Shown: positions 12,601 through 23,688, counted from the stretch's first letter. The stretch is 64,000 bases of DNA from Tethya wilhelma (GCA_964030475.1 CAXIPT010000002.1:10496373-10560372), one strand, 5' to 3'. Numbers and translations: made by a program. Notes: generated from the letters alone by a model not told the origin.

Positions 12601-14005
12601 GTCTATGGAATGCTATTGAAATTTGTTACCATTCTTTTACCAAACCAGTTGTCCATGGTATCAATTTGTCATTGTGACTGATTCAGAAGGCTTTCTTTAC
12701 ACTTTTAGCACACCTCTTTTATGTATTCATGAGAGTAGAATTTGAATTTCAAGACCTTCATGTGTTTCGATGATGAATTCAATCAAAATACAGACCTAGT
12801 GTTACCCTCCATGTGCTAAAGTCATGCTGATCATATCAATATCGCCCCATGTGATCAGCAATATATATATATATAGCCACTGGCTGAGCATGTAGCAGTG
12901 CTAGTCATGTTGATTTGAATGATTTTAAAATTCATGTTGAAATGTTAAACCACTTCAGAACAAAATTGATTACTTTCATCATGATTCATAAATGCCAAGA
13001 GAACAAGACTACATGTACTCTTTGAAACAGTGGCTGTATTACATCATGCAAATACAGCTATATAGCCATCACCTACTGAGCATGCTCAGTGGGTCACATC
13101 AGAGTCAATTAAAATGCCAACAAAGCCACATCACCAGTTAAGCTGACCAGCGGCAAACTGCCACACTCAATCAAAATATTATCACTTCAGAAAATGAGCA
13201 TTTGTTGCTAGGCAACCATATAACTGTAGGTTTGTTTACTATCAGTCTCTCAAACACTTGACACAACCTAACAGTTACTGCAGCGCACGCTAGCCACCAT
13301 CTTTATCCTCTGGTTACAGCTATATTACAATGTGTAGATATCAGTACATATAAATAAAACTACTTGTACAGAACATATCATTTCACTCACAGAGTAGCAT
13401 GATCTTTGATGCTAACAATTGTGAACAATGGTGGCTAGATGTAGACACCATTCTGGATCAGTAGCACGTGCAGTTAACACTAGCTATCTTACATTCACTA
13501 CCTCACCTTTGCTTCCATTGTTGAACTGGTTGGCTGAAATCACACTTCTTTGTCGTCTCAAAACGTTCTCCTGCAGTTCACTGCCTTCAATGTAAGTGAT
13601 ATTGGCCACCAGACGATCCATATCAGCAACCCCCTTCACCACGTACATCTCCTGCCCTTTAGAGAGAGAGTCCACTGATATCTGTGCGGCAAACAACCCA
13701 CTGCTGAGGTTAAAGTTCACATCGACTGGGTCGCTGGCAAAGAACTGGTCTTGAGGAATACGTTTCTCGTTCAAAGCCTCCATTATCATGCCCATCAGTG
13801 CAGCCTCGTGCACCGGAGTGACCTCTCTCTCCACCATTAGAGTCAAGCTACTGACTTTATTAGAAGATCGAATTGAATCGTAAAACTCCAGCATGTTGCT
13901 CACGTATCTTTTCTTGTGTTGAAGATCTGAGGGCAGCTGCTCAGAATTTCCATTCTTGAGTTGAAGTAGAACTAACAGTCCAAACAGGAGGGACAGGCTC
14001 TTCAT
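1825..14005 (-). CDS. Secreted PI-PLC X-domain-like phosphodiesterase
   Basis: Nine exons on the minus strand: about 13507-14005, 11289-11488, 9408-9629, 9174-9249, 4580-4762, 3708-3890, 2687-2836, 2230-2405 and 1825-1959, joined by consistent phases. The start is taken at 14005 because MKSLSLLFGLLVLLQL is a good signal peptide; an in-frame ATG at 14077 is less likely. The second exon ends in GSHNSFNNKADG. The third holds AQEWFTMTDQLNMGVRRLMM and KMRLCHCG. These resemble the PI-PLC X-domain TIM barrel with its two catalytic histidines (HNS and CH), followed by VTIMINDEAHD. Expected chemistry is phosphodiester cleavage of a phosphoinositide-like head group, outside the cell or in the secretory path. 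The first exon (about 165 residues) is an unrecognised N-terminal domain with an RRQR site. The exact substrate is unknown. It is head-to-head with ABCF2. Confidence 0.8.
2838..2874. repeat. (GT)n microsatellite at a 3' splice site
   Basis: On the minus strand this is a (CA)n run that ends ctggcag directly before the seventh phospholipase exon. Confidence 0.85.
3391..3560. repeat. (AC)n microsatellite tracts
   Basis: Two (AC)n runs (about 3391-3421 and 3515-3560), with a shorter one at 3212-3228, lie in one phospholipase intron. Confidence 0.85.
3925..4046. repeat. Decamer tandem repeat in phospholipase intron
   Basis: Roughly twelve copies of a 10 bp unit, first gtgtgtgagt and then drifting to gtgtgagggt with occasional gtgaggatgt. 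It starts about 35 bp from the 5' edge of the sixth exon, in the intron just upstream of it on the minus strand. Confidence 0.9.
4763..9173. other. 4.4 kb phospholipase intron without recognisable exons
   Basis: This holds (CA)n at 4851-4882 and 6913-6967, a short (GA)n near 7585-7605, a repeated 25 bp word at about 5952 and 6369, and an N at 8780. No conserved coding segment was recognised on either strand. The N marks a possible gap, so the true intron length is unknown. Confidence 0.55.
8780..8780. other. Single N: possible assembly join
   Basis: One N inside agaaagagNacatttc in the large phospholipase intron. The window has only two other Ns (26504, 31243), and those coincide with broken gene models, so this too may be a contig join rather than a base-call problem. 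Confidence 0.6.
9630..9668. repeat. (GA)n microsatellite at a 3' splice site
   Basis: On the minus strand it reads (CT)n-cag immediately before the third phospholipase exon, so it serves as the polypyrimidine tract. Confidence 0.85.
9669..9905 (+). repeat. Family-C dispersed repeat, copy 2
   Basis: It contains aggcaacttt, gtgccaagacactctg, gtgccttccaaaaaa, agcctttatagagactcc and acttgtgggtttcaaaa, ending tcataataattgatt-like. It pairs with copy 3 at 10150-10385, and together they flank the duplicated catalytic exon. Confidence 0.7.
9913..10117 (-). pseudogene. Relic copy of the phospholipase catalytic exon
   Basis: On the minus strand this segment encodes GSHNSFDNKADG, almost the same as GSHNSFNNKADG at the end of the real second exon (11289 onward). 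The flanking intron also matches: tctttaccaga followed by agcaaacctacccatc occurs beside both. The upstream residues are diverged (KWFVNYSLCSSLS versus RWLQENLTYDVLQTF). A family-D hairpin element (about 9957-10034) sits at the exon/donor junction. It could be a dead exon duplicate, a remnant of a tandem paralogue, or an alternative exon. Disruption at the donor favours a relic. Confidence 0.65.
9957..10034. mobile_element. Family-D short hairpin element with apparent target-site duplication
   Basis: The arms are GCCTCGTTCCCAGGC at the left and GCCTGGGAATGAGGC at the right, about 78 bp overall. It is flanked on both sides by ctacccatcag, which occurs once (as ctacccatctg) in the intact parent exon. 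That pattern is what an insertion with target-site duplication leaves. Related hairpins lie at 11719-11815 and 15141-15187. Confidence 0.7.
10150..10385 (+). repeat. Family-C dispersed repeat, copy 3
   Basis: Same blocks as copy 2 (agcctataggagctg, gtgccaagagacactctg, gccttccaaaaat, agtgagcctttatagag, cttgtgggttc, tcatgaatatcatctgctg). Confidence 0.7.
11168..11189. repeat. (ACG)n trinucleotide repeat
   Basis: About seven acg units in a row, in the intron before the second phospholipase exon (minus strand). Confidence 0.8.
11719..11815. repeat. Family-D hairpin element, longer variant
   Basis: The left arm cccttgtacccaggcctacc and the right arm ggggtacaaggcctgggaac form an imperfect inverted repeat, ending in the family-D word gggaacgaggct. 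Confidence 0.65.
11820..13500. other. First phospholipase intron: no exon recognised
   Basis: AT-rich non-coding sequence with a short (TA)n near 12862-12875 and the word ccatgtgatcagca shared with position 2198. Nothing coding was recognised on either strand. Confidence 0.5.
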
Positions 14006-14365
14006 CTTTGACAGCAGTCTAGGAGCTGAATGATATAAATTGATGAATAGTCCAAACCTTGAGCAGCCTGAAAGCACCGTCAGAGTATAAACGTTCCCGT
14101 CACAGCAACAGCTCGTAAATTCCTTGATTTTGCTGACGGCCAGCAGTCCCAGAGCTCATGATTGTCACGACTTTCCCCAGCCTGCGCACATCACCTGATT
14201 TCTTCCACAGCAGGAATTTTTGTTGAGATTGCGACAAGCCCACGCCACACCCTTGTCGTGGAAAATCACGTGACAGGAAGTGGTTAAACCTACTTCCTGC
14301 CAGTAACCACAAATCCCTACCCACGTGTACTACAGTAGCCGGCTGAGAGAGATTCAAGACACATC
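14006..14365. promoter_or_regulatory. Divergent upstream region of phospholipase and ABCF2
   Basis: About 360 bp between the two start codons. It contains cacgtg E-box cores (tcacgtgac near 14267 and cacgtgtac near 14322) and an inverted pair of acttcctg/caggaagt ETS-like words around 14273-14298. Activity is inferred from position only. Confidence 0.5.
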
Positions 14366-16060
14366 ATGCCTTCAGAGGCAGCCAAGAAGAGAGCTGCCCA
14401 AAAGAGAGAAAAGAAACAAGCTTCTTCAAGAGCAGCTCAAAAAAGGGTCAAGCCAACGGGACCGGACAGCCAGCCAACAACCAGTGACCCGGGTCAAGTT
14501 GATGGGTGTGTTGAGAATGGTGCCAGCCTGTGTGCCAGTGTTGAGTCCAGTTCAGCATCGGTCAGTGGTGTTACTAGGGGCATAGCCAAGGTGAAGCTGA
14601 CAGCCATATCTTGTACAGGTGAGTCTATTCGTGCCTAAATTTTCACTGGCAAAATTTACATATCTTATCGCCTGACAGAGATGATTGTTAGGCAATGTTT
14701 CATCCAACAGGTTACAGTATGCCAGTATTTGTAGCTATGTACTAGCATAGGTGTGCACATATAGTCTTTGACAATATTCACATTGGGGACATTTTCTATA
14801 CCTCACCAGGTGCAAATATTAAGCACTCAAAATTTTGATGACTTATAATCTAGGCATTATATTAAAGTACAAAAGTTAACATGTGAAAATTCATCATGTG
14901 TTCTCCCCCCTTGTTCCACACCAGGAGTCCTCTCATCTCATCCTGCCTCTAGAGACGTACACATTCACAACTTCTCTCTGACCTTCCATGGAGCAGAGCT
15001 CCTCTCCGACACCAGCTTGGAACTGAACCTGGGAAGAAGATATGGACTGGTGGGACTTAATGGCAGTGGTGAGAGAGCTAGAATAATTATTGTCATGGTG
15101 ATAATATTATAGTGCAGGTGGTAGATTGTATATGAGCAACATCTAGCCTCGTTCCCAATACGACGGAGGAGCCTGGGAACAAGACTAAGCAATATCTCCC
15201 TCTTTGATTGCAGTTGTGCTATGATAATGATATTCATGAGTTTGAAACCCACAAGTCTTTTGTACAACAGGAGTCTATATAAAGGCTCTGCCAAAAATAT
15301 TGCACTGTGTGACAGTGCTTCTGCTCTGTTTTATGGTGTTTGTAACTAGATGATAATTTTTGGAAGGCCCCCTTTGGTGTCTTGGCACCATATGGTGTCT
15401 GCAAGCAAATGAAAACATTCTTTAAGATACCATAATTAACAAGTTATAAAGCTTTGCCCAATAGATCATTCTACATATTTGTTTCCATTCCAGGCAAGTC
15501 CACTCTGTTGTCCTGTATTAGAGAGAGAGATGTGCCCATCCCAGACCATGTAGACATCTTCCACCTCAGCGAGGAGATACCAGCCAGCGACAAGACACCA
15601 CTACAGTGTGTCATGGAGGTCGATGAAGAGAGGTGAGGTCATGTCCTCAAGAAGTTTCTCGTGTTTGTTTGTTTTTATTTCAAGATTAGTGAAGAAATAT
15701 ACCTGTGGGGACAGCTAGGTTGCTAATGTTGTGCAGTTTACTTTTTCCATCTTTTACTTCAAACTGTGAAATAGAGAAATTTTCTTCGCTGCTACTTGCC
15801 ATTGATGTGTGCTGTGTTGCTATAGGTTACGACTGGAGAGGGAGGCTGAGGAGCTGAGCAAGGCGGGAGAGAGTGAGAGTGAGAGACTGATGGATGTTTA
15901 CGAGAGACTGGAGGAGCTGGATGCAGCCACTGCCGAGACCAAGGCCGCCAGGATACTGCATGGACTGGGTGAGGGTGTTTATATGATATTGTGAAATGTA
16001 TACATATAGGCAGCGTGTTTTTGAAGAAGAAACAGAAAACACACAGAAATTTATTATTAA

Positions 16061-16135
<75 letters not shown>

Positions 16136-18245
16136 TTCTCCTCTGTGATGCAGACTGGCACTAGATGTAAAGACTTCTCTGGTGGTTGGAGGATGAGGAT
16201 CTCTTTAGCTCGAGCTCTCTTTGTAAGGCCCACCCTCCTTCTCCTGGATGAGCCAACCAACCATCTCGACCTGGACGCCTGTGTCTGGCTTGAGGAGGAA
16301 CTCAAACGGTAGGTACCACCATTAAAGTCTATCTGGTTTGAGAATGCCACTGGAAGTGAAATAATGAGATTCTTTCCCTATGGGACAAAATAGCTAACTT
16401 TTGACTTGTAAAGTGTAGGAAGATTACAAGTGCTTGAAATTTTGAAATTGGTTGGATAATAGAAAGTTATTCGATTTTTCTACCAGCATTCTCAAACCAG
16501 ATGAACTTTAGTTAGTACTGGTGTTGGTTTCACTCTTACAACCTGTGTTTCCATGGTTACTGTGCAGGTACAAGAGGATCCTGGTGCTGGTGTCTCACTC
16601 CCAGGACTTCCTCAATGGCGTGTGCACCAACATCATCCACTTGCACAAGAAGAAACTGCAATACTATGGCGTAAGGAAGAGAAAAATACTTTGACAGGCT
16701 CAAAACTTAATTCTCCCCATTACTTAGCATCATTCATATGTCGTTTCAAGCTTGCTGTTATACTCTAAAAGATACAGTATAGCAGGAAATTTTGTAGTTT
16801 AAATTTTGTGTAAATTGGTAAAAGAGCGCCAGAAAAAAAATTGTAGTTTTAAATTTTGTACACGCGGCATGCACTCGTATTGCACATAATGCCAAAGTTA
16901 AATTTTCACAGTTTTAACTTTCGTATATTCGAGTAGCATACGAAAATATGAAAATTTGCACCATACGAGAATTTCCCGCTATACAGTACCTTAGTTTGAT
17001 CTGACTGTGTCCATGTTATGGTGTATGTATCACCTATGCATTAGGGTAATTATGATGCGTATGTGAGGACCCGCTGTGAACTGGAGGAGAACCAGATGAA
17101 GAGGTACCACTGGGAGAAGGACCAGATACAGCACATGAAGGTCACATGACACACATAACATGTAGCTCAGTGAACGGGAAATCAGAATACTTACTGTGAA
17201 CCAAACCTCAATAACTTTGAACTAGGACTTTATCATTATATTTCCTCTATCTACCGTAATTTGACTAATATTCACATTGGGGAAATTTTCATACGCGTTG
17301 CACTGTGCTAAAATTAAACACTCGAAATTTTGACGACCCATTACCAATATTAATGCGAGCGCTAAACATGTATGTAAACATGCGAAATTTTGACGTACGG
17401 AATATTTTCAATGCGAAAATATCTCAAACTACGGTATTCATCAGGCTCACGCTCTCACCAGTTTGAACTCATGTTCATTAATACATGCTAGTGTATCTTT
17501 TGCTGCTGTGCCTCTATTAACCCCTGTTGTGTTTTGCCATGATGCACCTGCAGGACTACATAGCCCGGTTTGGTCATGGCAGTGCTAAGCTGGCCAGACA
17601 GGCTCAGAGCAAAGAGAAGGTCCTGGCCAAGATGGTGGACTCAGGCCTCACGGAGAAGGTCGTCACTGACAAGGTATCACATGCATGTACCCAATCAATA
17701 TACAATCACTAGTATACTTTCTTCTGCCAAGCTTCAAATTCTATACTAAGAATCTGAATGTATGCAGCTATATGAAATCATATAGGCTCATTGCTATGTG
17801 GTATAACTGTCAGTTGTTTGTGCAGCTAAATCTGCTATACAAGTTTTGTTTTTATATATTGTACTCATGTTAGATAATTATTGGCTCCCCTGCTGTTATT
17901 GATAATTATTAATGTTATCATTCCACCATTCCAGGTGGTGTCCTTCATGTTCCCCGACTGTGGTACCATCCCTCCTCCCGTCATAATGGTACAGGGGGTC
18001 TCCTTCAGGTATGCCGGGGACAAACCTCTCGTCTACAGGAACATTGACTTTGGCATCGACCTGGAGACGAGGGTAGCCTTGGTGGGACCCAACGGAGCGG
18101 GCAAGTCAACCTTGCTCAAACTGATCGATGGAGAGGTAATATAGGGGCACATGATTGATGCATGGCACTTTTGAATCTGGTAAAGATTGTCAATGTCTTT
18201 TACACTGGTTTTGTCAGGCCAGCAATTGATTCTCACCCTCCTTCC

Positions 18246-18278
<33 letters not shown>

Positions 18279-19216
18279 CTGGTGCCTAGCGACGGTATCA
18301 TTAGGAAACACGCCCACGTGAGAACTGGTCGATATCACCAGGTACGTAAGATTGCAAACTTTAAATTTCCTAAGCCCATAGCTCTCACCCTGCTACTACT
18401 GCCACTTATTGTTTTATTATCTTAGCATTTAAAAGATCACTTGGACCTTGACTCGTCGGCCTTGAGGTACATGATGAGGTGTTACCCTGAGGAGAAGGAG
18501 GAGGAGCAGATGAGGAGGGCCCTCGGGAGATATGGCCTCACAGGCAAACAACAGGTGCACACATAGTTAGTTAGTTAGTTCATGATATGCCGTATAGCAC
18601 AAAATATTGGCAGAAAGAAAATTTGTTGGATCGTCAAAAATTTCATGTCTGGTAGATTTTACCTCAGCAGTATGTAGTGCTTGCAGCAATTATGAATAAT
18701 GTACTCACAGTTCAAAAATGACTGTTTGGTGGATTTAATATTGACGATCCTTACCAAACCACCAATCCAGCAATATTAAAATCACAATCTATGTAGTTTA
18801 CAGCACACATTATTTAGGAGCCATTTCATTTGATAATGTATAATAATTTTTATTATAATAGAATTTTTTTTTTCGTTTCCTATCATTAGATCTGCCCAAT
18901 GAGGAACCTGTCTGACGGTCAGCGATGTCGTGTGGTGTTTGCGTGGCTGGCCTTCCGTAAGCCTCACCTCCTCCTCCTGGACGAGCCCACGAACCACCTG
19001 GACATGGAGACCATTGATGCCCTGGCCTACGCCATCAACACCTTTGAAGGAGGCATGATGCTAGTCAGCCACGACTTCAGACTCATCAGTCAGGTGAGTC
19101 TTCATCATGCATGGTTCAAATGCTAGCTAGATCTCAAGATATTTTCAATGTTTTTTTTCATGTGCCTCTGCATTGACAGCTAGAGAGAGAGCATTGCTTT
19201 GTGGAAATCGTGGACA

Positions 19217-19288
<72 letters not shown>

Positions 19289-19400
19289 GTGGCAGGTGGC
19301 CCAGGAGATCTGGGTGTGTGAGAACCAAGGTGTCCACCCCTGGCCAGGGGACATTCAGGACTACAAGGATGTGTTGAGGAAGAGAGCAAAGAAGATATAA
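14366..19400 (+). CDS. ABCF2: ABC-F ATPase, ABCF2 type
   Basis: Twin-ABC protein without membrane segments, of the ribosome-associated ABC-F class. It opens [17 protein letters not shown], as in animal ABCF2, with a basic Lys/Ala-rich start. The first ATPase shows GLNGSGKST (split by an intron after GSG), signature FSGGWRMR, Walker [14 protein letters not shown] and switch [10 protein letters not shown]. The second shows GPNGAGKST, signature [21 protein letters not shown] and LVSHDFRLI. It ends RKRAKKI at 19398-19400. About thirteen exons have normal gt-ag junctions. Several introns hold MITE-like elements, and (CT)n or (CA)n tracts precede three acceptors (near 16133, 18279 and 19297). The family acts in cytosolic translation; the precise role of ABCF2 is not settled by sequence. 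Confidence 0.95.
15141..15440. repeat. Family-D hairpin followed by inverted family-C copy 4
   Basis: Bases 15141-15187 carry tagcctcgttccc and gcctgggaacaagacta in inverted orientation (family D). Bases 15232-15440 are a minus-strand family-C copy: its complement reads gcctttatatagactcctg, acttgtgggtttcaaac and ggccttccaaaaatt. Both sit in one ABCF2 intron. Confidence 0.65.
16063..16132. repeat. (CT)n(CA)n compound microsatellite at ABCF2 splice acceptor
   Basis: About 30 bases of (CT)n run into about 40 bases of (CA)n and end in cag directly before the ABCF2 exon that begins GFSSVMQTG. Confidence 0.9.
16328..16506. repeat. Family-B inverted-repeat element, copy 2
   Basis: The ends are tatctggtttgagaatgcc and gcattctcaaaccagatg. 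The interior shares gtgaaataatgagatt and cttttgactt with copies 1 and 3. It lies in an ABCF2 intron. Confidence 0.8.
16773..16988. repeat. Family-A' inverted-repeat element (Tc1/mariner-like MITE ends)
   Basis: Ends are TACAGTATAGCAGGAAATTT and the complement of a right end reading aatttcccgctatacagta. The outermost TA could be target site. It resembles family A in the outer 20 bp but has a different interior. Confidence 0.75.
17254..17436. repeat. Family-A'-like inverted-repeat element
   Basis: It begins taccgtaatttgacta and ends tctcaaactacggta. The interior has repeated cgaaattttgacg words. It lies in an ABCF2 intron. A weaker relative lies at about 14765-14890 (cacattggggacatttt). Confidence 0.65.
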
Positions 19401-19784
19401 AACAGTTGCTCTATCAGTCAGTGAAAGATGTTATGTGTAGCTCAAGATTTTTACTTGCACAGCTAGGGATAAGATTAAATCATTTATAACTAACTTATGA
19501 CTCGCATTGACTCCTACACCCACTGTGTTCAGTATATAAATCTTATTTATTTGCAAACTTATTGTTCAATTGATAATGATCATATAATTATAGTCACTTG
19601 ACAATAACATACAATATGTTAAGTTTATTAGCACAATTAAGATGTACAAATCAGTATATACATATTTTTCCACATGCATTATCATAAAATTATACATACA
19701 TACTATAAGAAATATACTGTTTCCAATTGCCAAAAATAAAGTTGACATTATGTACATTAGTTTTGTGAGCCACCATAATGTGTG
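19401..19784. other. Tail-to-tail space between ABCF2 and P450
   Basis: AT-rich 3' flank shared by converging genes. No exon or element was recognised. AATAAA-like words (aataaag near 19736) could serve the plus-strand gene. Confidence 0.5.
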
Positions 19785-22700
19785 TCAGAGAGACCTGTCA
19801 GTTAGCTTCATAGGTACCTTGCCAGCTGGTCTAGTGATGATCAGCTCAGCCGTCTCCAAGTCACTCTCACTGGTCTCCATCTTAAAGTTGAGCACCATCT
19901 GTGTGAGTATACAAGTAGCAATGAATGACCGTAGCAGCATTGTAATAAAATTATGTGCCTGTACCCATGTATTAGAATTATTATGTGGTTGTCATAAACA
20001 CTAGTAATATTTGAACACGTACAAATTACCTGCAGCAAAAGTAGCTTCAGTTCCAATTCTGCAAACCTTTTACCTTCAAAAATTATAACAAAACCTCGAT
20101 CAACCAATCTTGCCTCATTACAGTAATAAAATTTTAAAAAATAAGTAGTGTAGGAATGGGCAGTGCGGTAAAAAGTATTGGAACAAGGCACGGTCTCAAG
20201 TTCGGCACATGACTACTTCATTTGTTTTCTTGATCCCTCATACGAATTTAATTATAAGTGTCCTGTTGCGATGATCTGTACATCAGTATTTATTGCATTG
20301 GTTCGAATTTCTACTATAGCTGATCAATTGGCTAATCAATGGAGTAAACTATAACAAACAGGTATACAACCTAAACTGGACTGGCAGTCAAAATGAAGTA
20401 GTCATGTGCCGAACTTGAGACCGTGCCTTGTTCCAATACTTTTTACTGCACTGCCCATTCCTACACTACTTATTTTTTAAAATTTTTACTACTTGTTCAT
20501 TCACTTTTTTCAACACTACAGTGTGGAAACTATCAGAGACTGGTTAGTCTGTACAAAAGGTTGAGTAATGGCTACATGCACTTCATTATGCTGGAGACTA
20601 GTGCGCATGCGCATAAAATCCCACGTGGATAGAGAATGACCTTTGAACTCTATCTGCAAAGATGGCTGCATTGTAGTACATGAATTTATACGCTAGGTTT
20701 TAAAGCTTTCTAGTTTTCGTTTAGCCCTATTTATGATGAAAACGAGTATCAAGGAATGTAGTACACATGAAAAGAACTTACTTTGTGCCGTCAAAGTTGG
20801 CTCAACACATTCTGGTTCTCTGGAAATCCTTTTCAAGTAAGTCAGTTAGGAAGTAAGTTAGATGAACAAAAATGGCACTATGGTGGCTTCCCACTAGTGC
20901 TCTCTACGAGTGCTGCGGAAAGTTTTTGTGAGTTCTAGGCCTTGCATGCAGTTGATAATCTGTCATTGAAAGCTTCTGAGCAACTTTGAAGGTTCAATTT
21001 TGTTTGACTAGATTTTTATGGTGGCCAACATTTTGTATTGTGTCTATGGGACAGTCGACCCATTCCTACTATACGTACTACTGTACGTATGATATTATGT
21101 ACCGTAACATGATTTGGGACCAAATCCAAATGGTAGGATGGCAAAGGCACTTCTGTCGCTGCTGTTTCTGGTCCAACGACCAGGGTCAAACTCATCAGGA
21201 TTAGGAAAGATGGCCTCGTTTTTACCAGCTTCATAGTTGGAGTATAGGAGATCAGTCTGCATAAAGATCGAGAATTGAAGAATAAAAGTCATATTTACAA
21301 CAAGAAAGCTAGGTTGTACTAGTATCTAAATTGTCTTGCAGATCAATGTTTGTGAGTATATGTATAGCTAGCTACCTTTGCTGGGATGTGGTATCCCATT
21401 ATTGTTGCATCTTGACTCAGCACTCTGTTGTTGGTCGCATGGATACTTGGACGCATCCTAACAAATGCATGATTGAATGATCTCAGTATAATATATATGA
21501 CTACTGCACACTGATAGTGGTGTCTACATACCTGAATGACTCCATGACACATCCCTTGAGGTAGGGCATGGCTGCAAGCTGCTCAGCAGTGGGCTCTCTA
21601 GACGGGCCAAGGACTGACTTGATCTCATCATGGAGCCTTTCTTGTACCTCAGGCCTTTTGGCTACATCAAACATCATGAACGTTCCCTGGTTGGATGTCT
21701 ACATAAAATAATATTAATAAAAATCATGACTATTATAGAAGGCTATAATCATGATTATAAAGGCCAGCTCTGAATTACGTCGGCAAGATCAGAATGCAAC
21801 TAGCTTATTTTGTCACTCTCCAAGAGTCCTATTGCTACAGCTCACATTGTCCACCCCAGCTGCAAACATGTCTGCTGACAGGGAGATACATTCCTCCTTG
21901 GACAGCTTCCCCTCTCTCAGCCATTGCTCCAGCAGACCTTTGACCTCACTCTCTTCTTCTCCAGCTTCAATAGACTTTATGACTTCATCAGCATGCTTCT
22001 TGCCAATATCCAGGATAGCCTGTGTGTGTGTGTGTGTGTCAGTGTGTGTGTGTTTCATGGTGCTATAGCATTATATTAGCTACCTGATAACTGTTGGTGA
22101 TATCTTGGTACAGTTTCGTTGGGTAGACCTTGAACCATGGAAGGGTTGTCCTGAGGTCACCGAATGTGGAGACAAGTTTAGCTGTAGACTTATGTATTGT
22201 AATAGCGTCCTCACTGGGCTGGCCAACAGCACGCAAGTCAGTGCCAAACACAAACTTCCCAGTAGCTGTTTTGTAAGAAATAAGAGGGGAAGATATACGT
22301 AATTATATATGCCTTCACATTGTAAATGGTCAAAGCAAATGCATATACTGTGAGTGATTGAGAGACATGCAACCTGTAAGAGCTGCAGTATATCATCAAA
22401 CCTACATTCCACTAGTAACATCTTATTGAGAGGGTAGATGTCATCCAGCCTTCCCTCTTTGTCTCTGGCTGTTCTCAAGAAATCTATGAATCGACAGGCA
22501 ATGTCATTCAGCCCAGGGATGTAAGAATAGACGTTTCTTGGAAGCATTTGTTTTCCAATGGCAGTTCTCTTTCTTCTCCATTCAGCTCCCTCTCTAGCAA
22601 TTGAATTGAGGTTATAAAGACAATGCCTGTAACTTCCACTTCAAGATAAACACAGACCCCACTATAATAATGATTGTAATACTATCTTCCCTGGCATGCC

Positions 22701-23688
22701 TGCATTCTTGGAATGTATTGCTGCAGCACTACAAGTGTAAACCATTAATTTGCTTTTCCATGGAAATAAACAATATCAGATTCTGCTATATTAAAATTCC
22801 ATTTCAGGATAACAAATGAAAATGGACCCTATAATAATATTATTATTGTCATATGTCCTCCATAAATGGACCATATTAATGCTCGACTTCCTGTCTCTAT
22901 TGTACATAGTTCACTACATAAAAATTCATAGGAAAAAATCTTGAGATCTATAGCATGCAGGGATTCGAACCCAGATCTGCTAGTCATGACATTGTATAGT
23001 ACTGCAAGTAACCATTAATTTGTAATAATATCATACTTGCAAGCATTATTATCTTTAATATTATTTTGCTCTAGACTCACTCAAAAGGGACAGGACAGGA
23101 GACATTCATTCCTTTCTCAAAGATCCACTTCAGTCTTTCACACGCAATCACATCTCTTCGAGGATACTGTCCTTCAGATCTTAAGACTGTTTCTAGAGCA
23201 TCAGGATCTCTGAACACCACTGTAGTGTTACCTGTTACAGTGATGAACGAATAAAAATTATATAACTATTATTAAGATTTATTCAGTCCAAATGCAGTAT
23301 AAATATACGCAGTTTTACTGAAATTTGGAGTGACTGTTGCTGTTCAGTAGTGCAATACTTGTATAGAATGCATTGTATGGAGCAAATGAAATAATACAGC
23401 AATCATGAATGTTATACCTGGCACTTTAAACTTGAAGATGTCTCCATACTCTTTGAAACATTCTCCAAAGTAGTCCCTCAAGCCATTGAGGTTTCTTCTC
23501 AGCTCAAACAAATTCCCAACAACTGGCAGAGGTTTTGGGCCTGGAATAGAGTCCAGGCTAAGTGGTTGTATTTCAGAGTCAGCTTGCAGAAAATTCGAAG
23601 CAGCAATAGTAGATCTGGTAGCTGTTTGATTCAATGTCAGACAACACAGGCCTTTGCCGTTGCGACGAGGAAGCAGTCTAAGTGCCAT
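19785..23688 (-). CDS. Mitochondrial-clan cytochrome P450
   Basis: About ten exons. The N-terminus MALRLLPRRNGKG is Arg-rich without a membrane anchor, as expected of a mitochondrial import signal, and is followed by the hinge SIPGPKPLPVVGNLFELRR. QYPRRDVI and EGAEWRRKRTAI are typical of the mitochondrial CYP clan. Later landmarks are the I-helix AAGVDNTSNQ, the ExxR motif in MESFRMRPS, the PERF-like FDPGRW and the heme loop FGFGPKSCYGKRFAE, whose cysteine ligates iron. The heme loop is interrupted by an intron after SCYG. It ends KLTDRSL. It would take electrons from adrenodoxin. The substrate cannot be named from sequence. A perfect NRF-1-type palindrome lies about 130 bp upstream (23821-23832). 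Confidence 0.9.
20121..20492. mobile_element. Long-arm hairpin element in P450 intron
   Basis: Left arm 20121-20223 and right arm 20391-20492 are reverse complements over about 102 bp with very few mismatches (one is gcggt versus gcagt). The spacer is about 167 bp and non-coding. The near-perfect arms argue for recent origin. No clear target-site duplication was found. It is a foldback or MITE-type element, and transcripts of the intron would form a long hairpin. Confidence 0.8.
20602..20613. promoter_or_regulatory. NRF-1-type palindrome with YY1-like word in P450 intron
   Basis: TGCGCATGCGCA is followed by cacgtgg (20623) and aagatggctgc (20660), a combination more usual for promoters. It lies deep in an intron, next to the hairpin element. 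Confidence 0.4.
22022..22053. repeat. (GT)n microsatellite at a P450 splice acceptor
   Basis: On the minus strand it reads (CA)n-cag immediately before the exon starting AILDIGKKHADE. Confidence 0.85.

Noticed and set aside
19173..19400. Long frames coding for poly-Thr-His, Val-Cys, Ser-Leu or Arg-Glu runs at many sites
   Set aside because: They are translations of (CA)n, (GT)n, (CT)n and (GA)n microsatellites and have no other support.
22965..22995. gggattcgaaccc, the complement of a tRNA B-box (ggttcgaatcc)
   Set aside because: No acceptor stem or convincing A-box at the right distance on the minus strand. At best it is a tRNA-derived repeat fragment.
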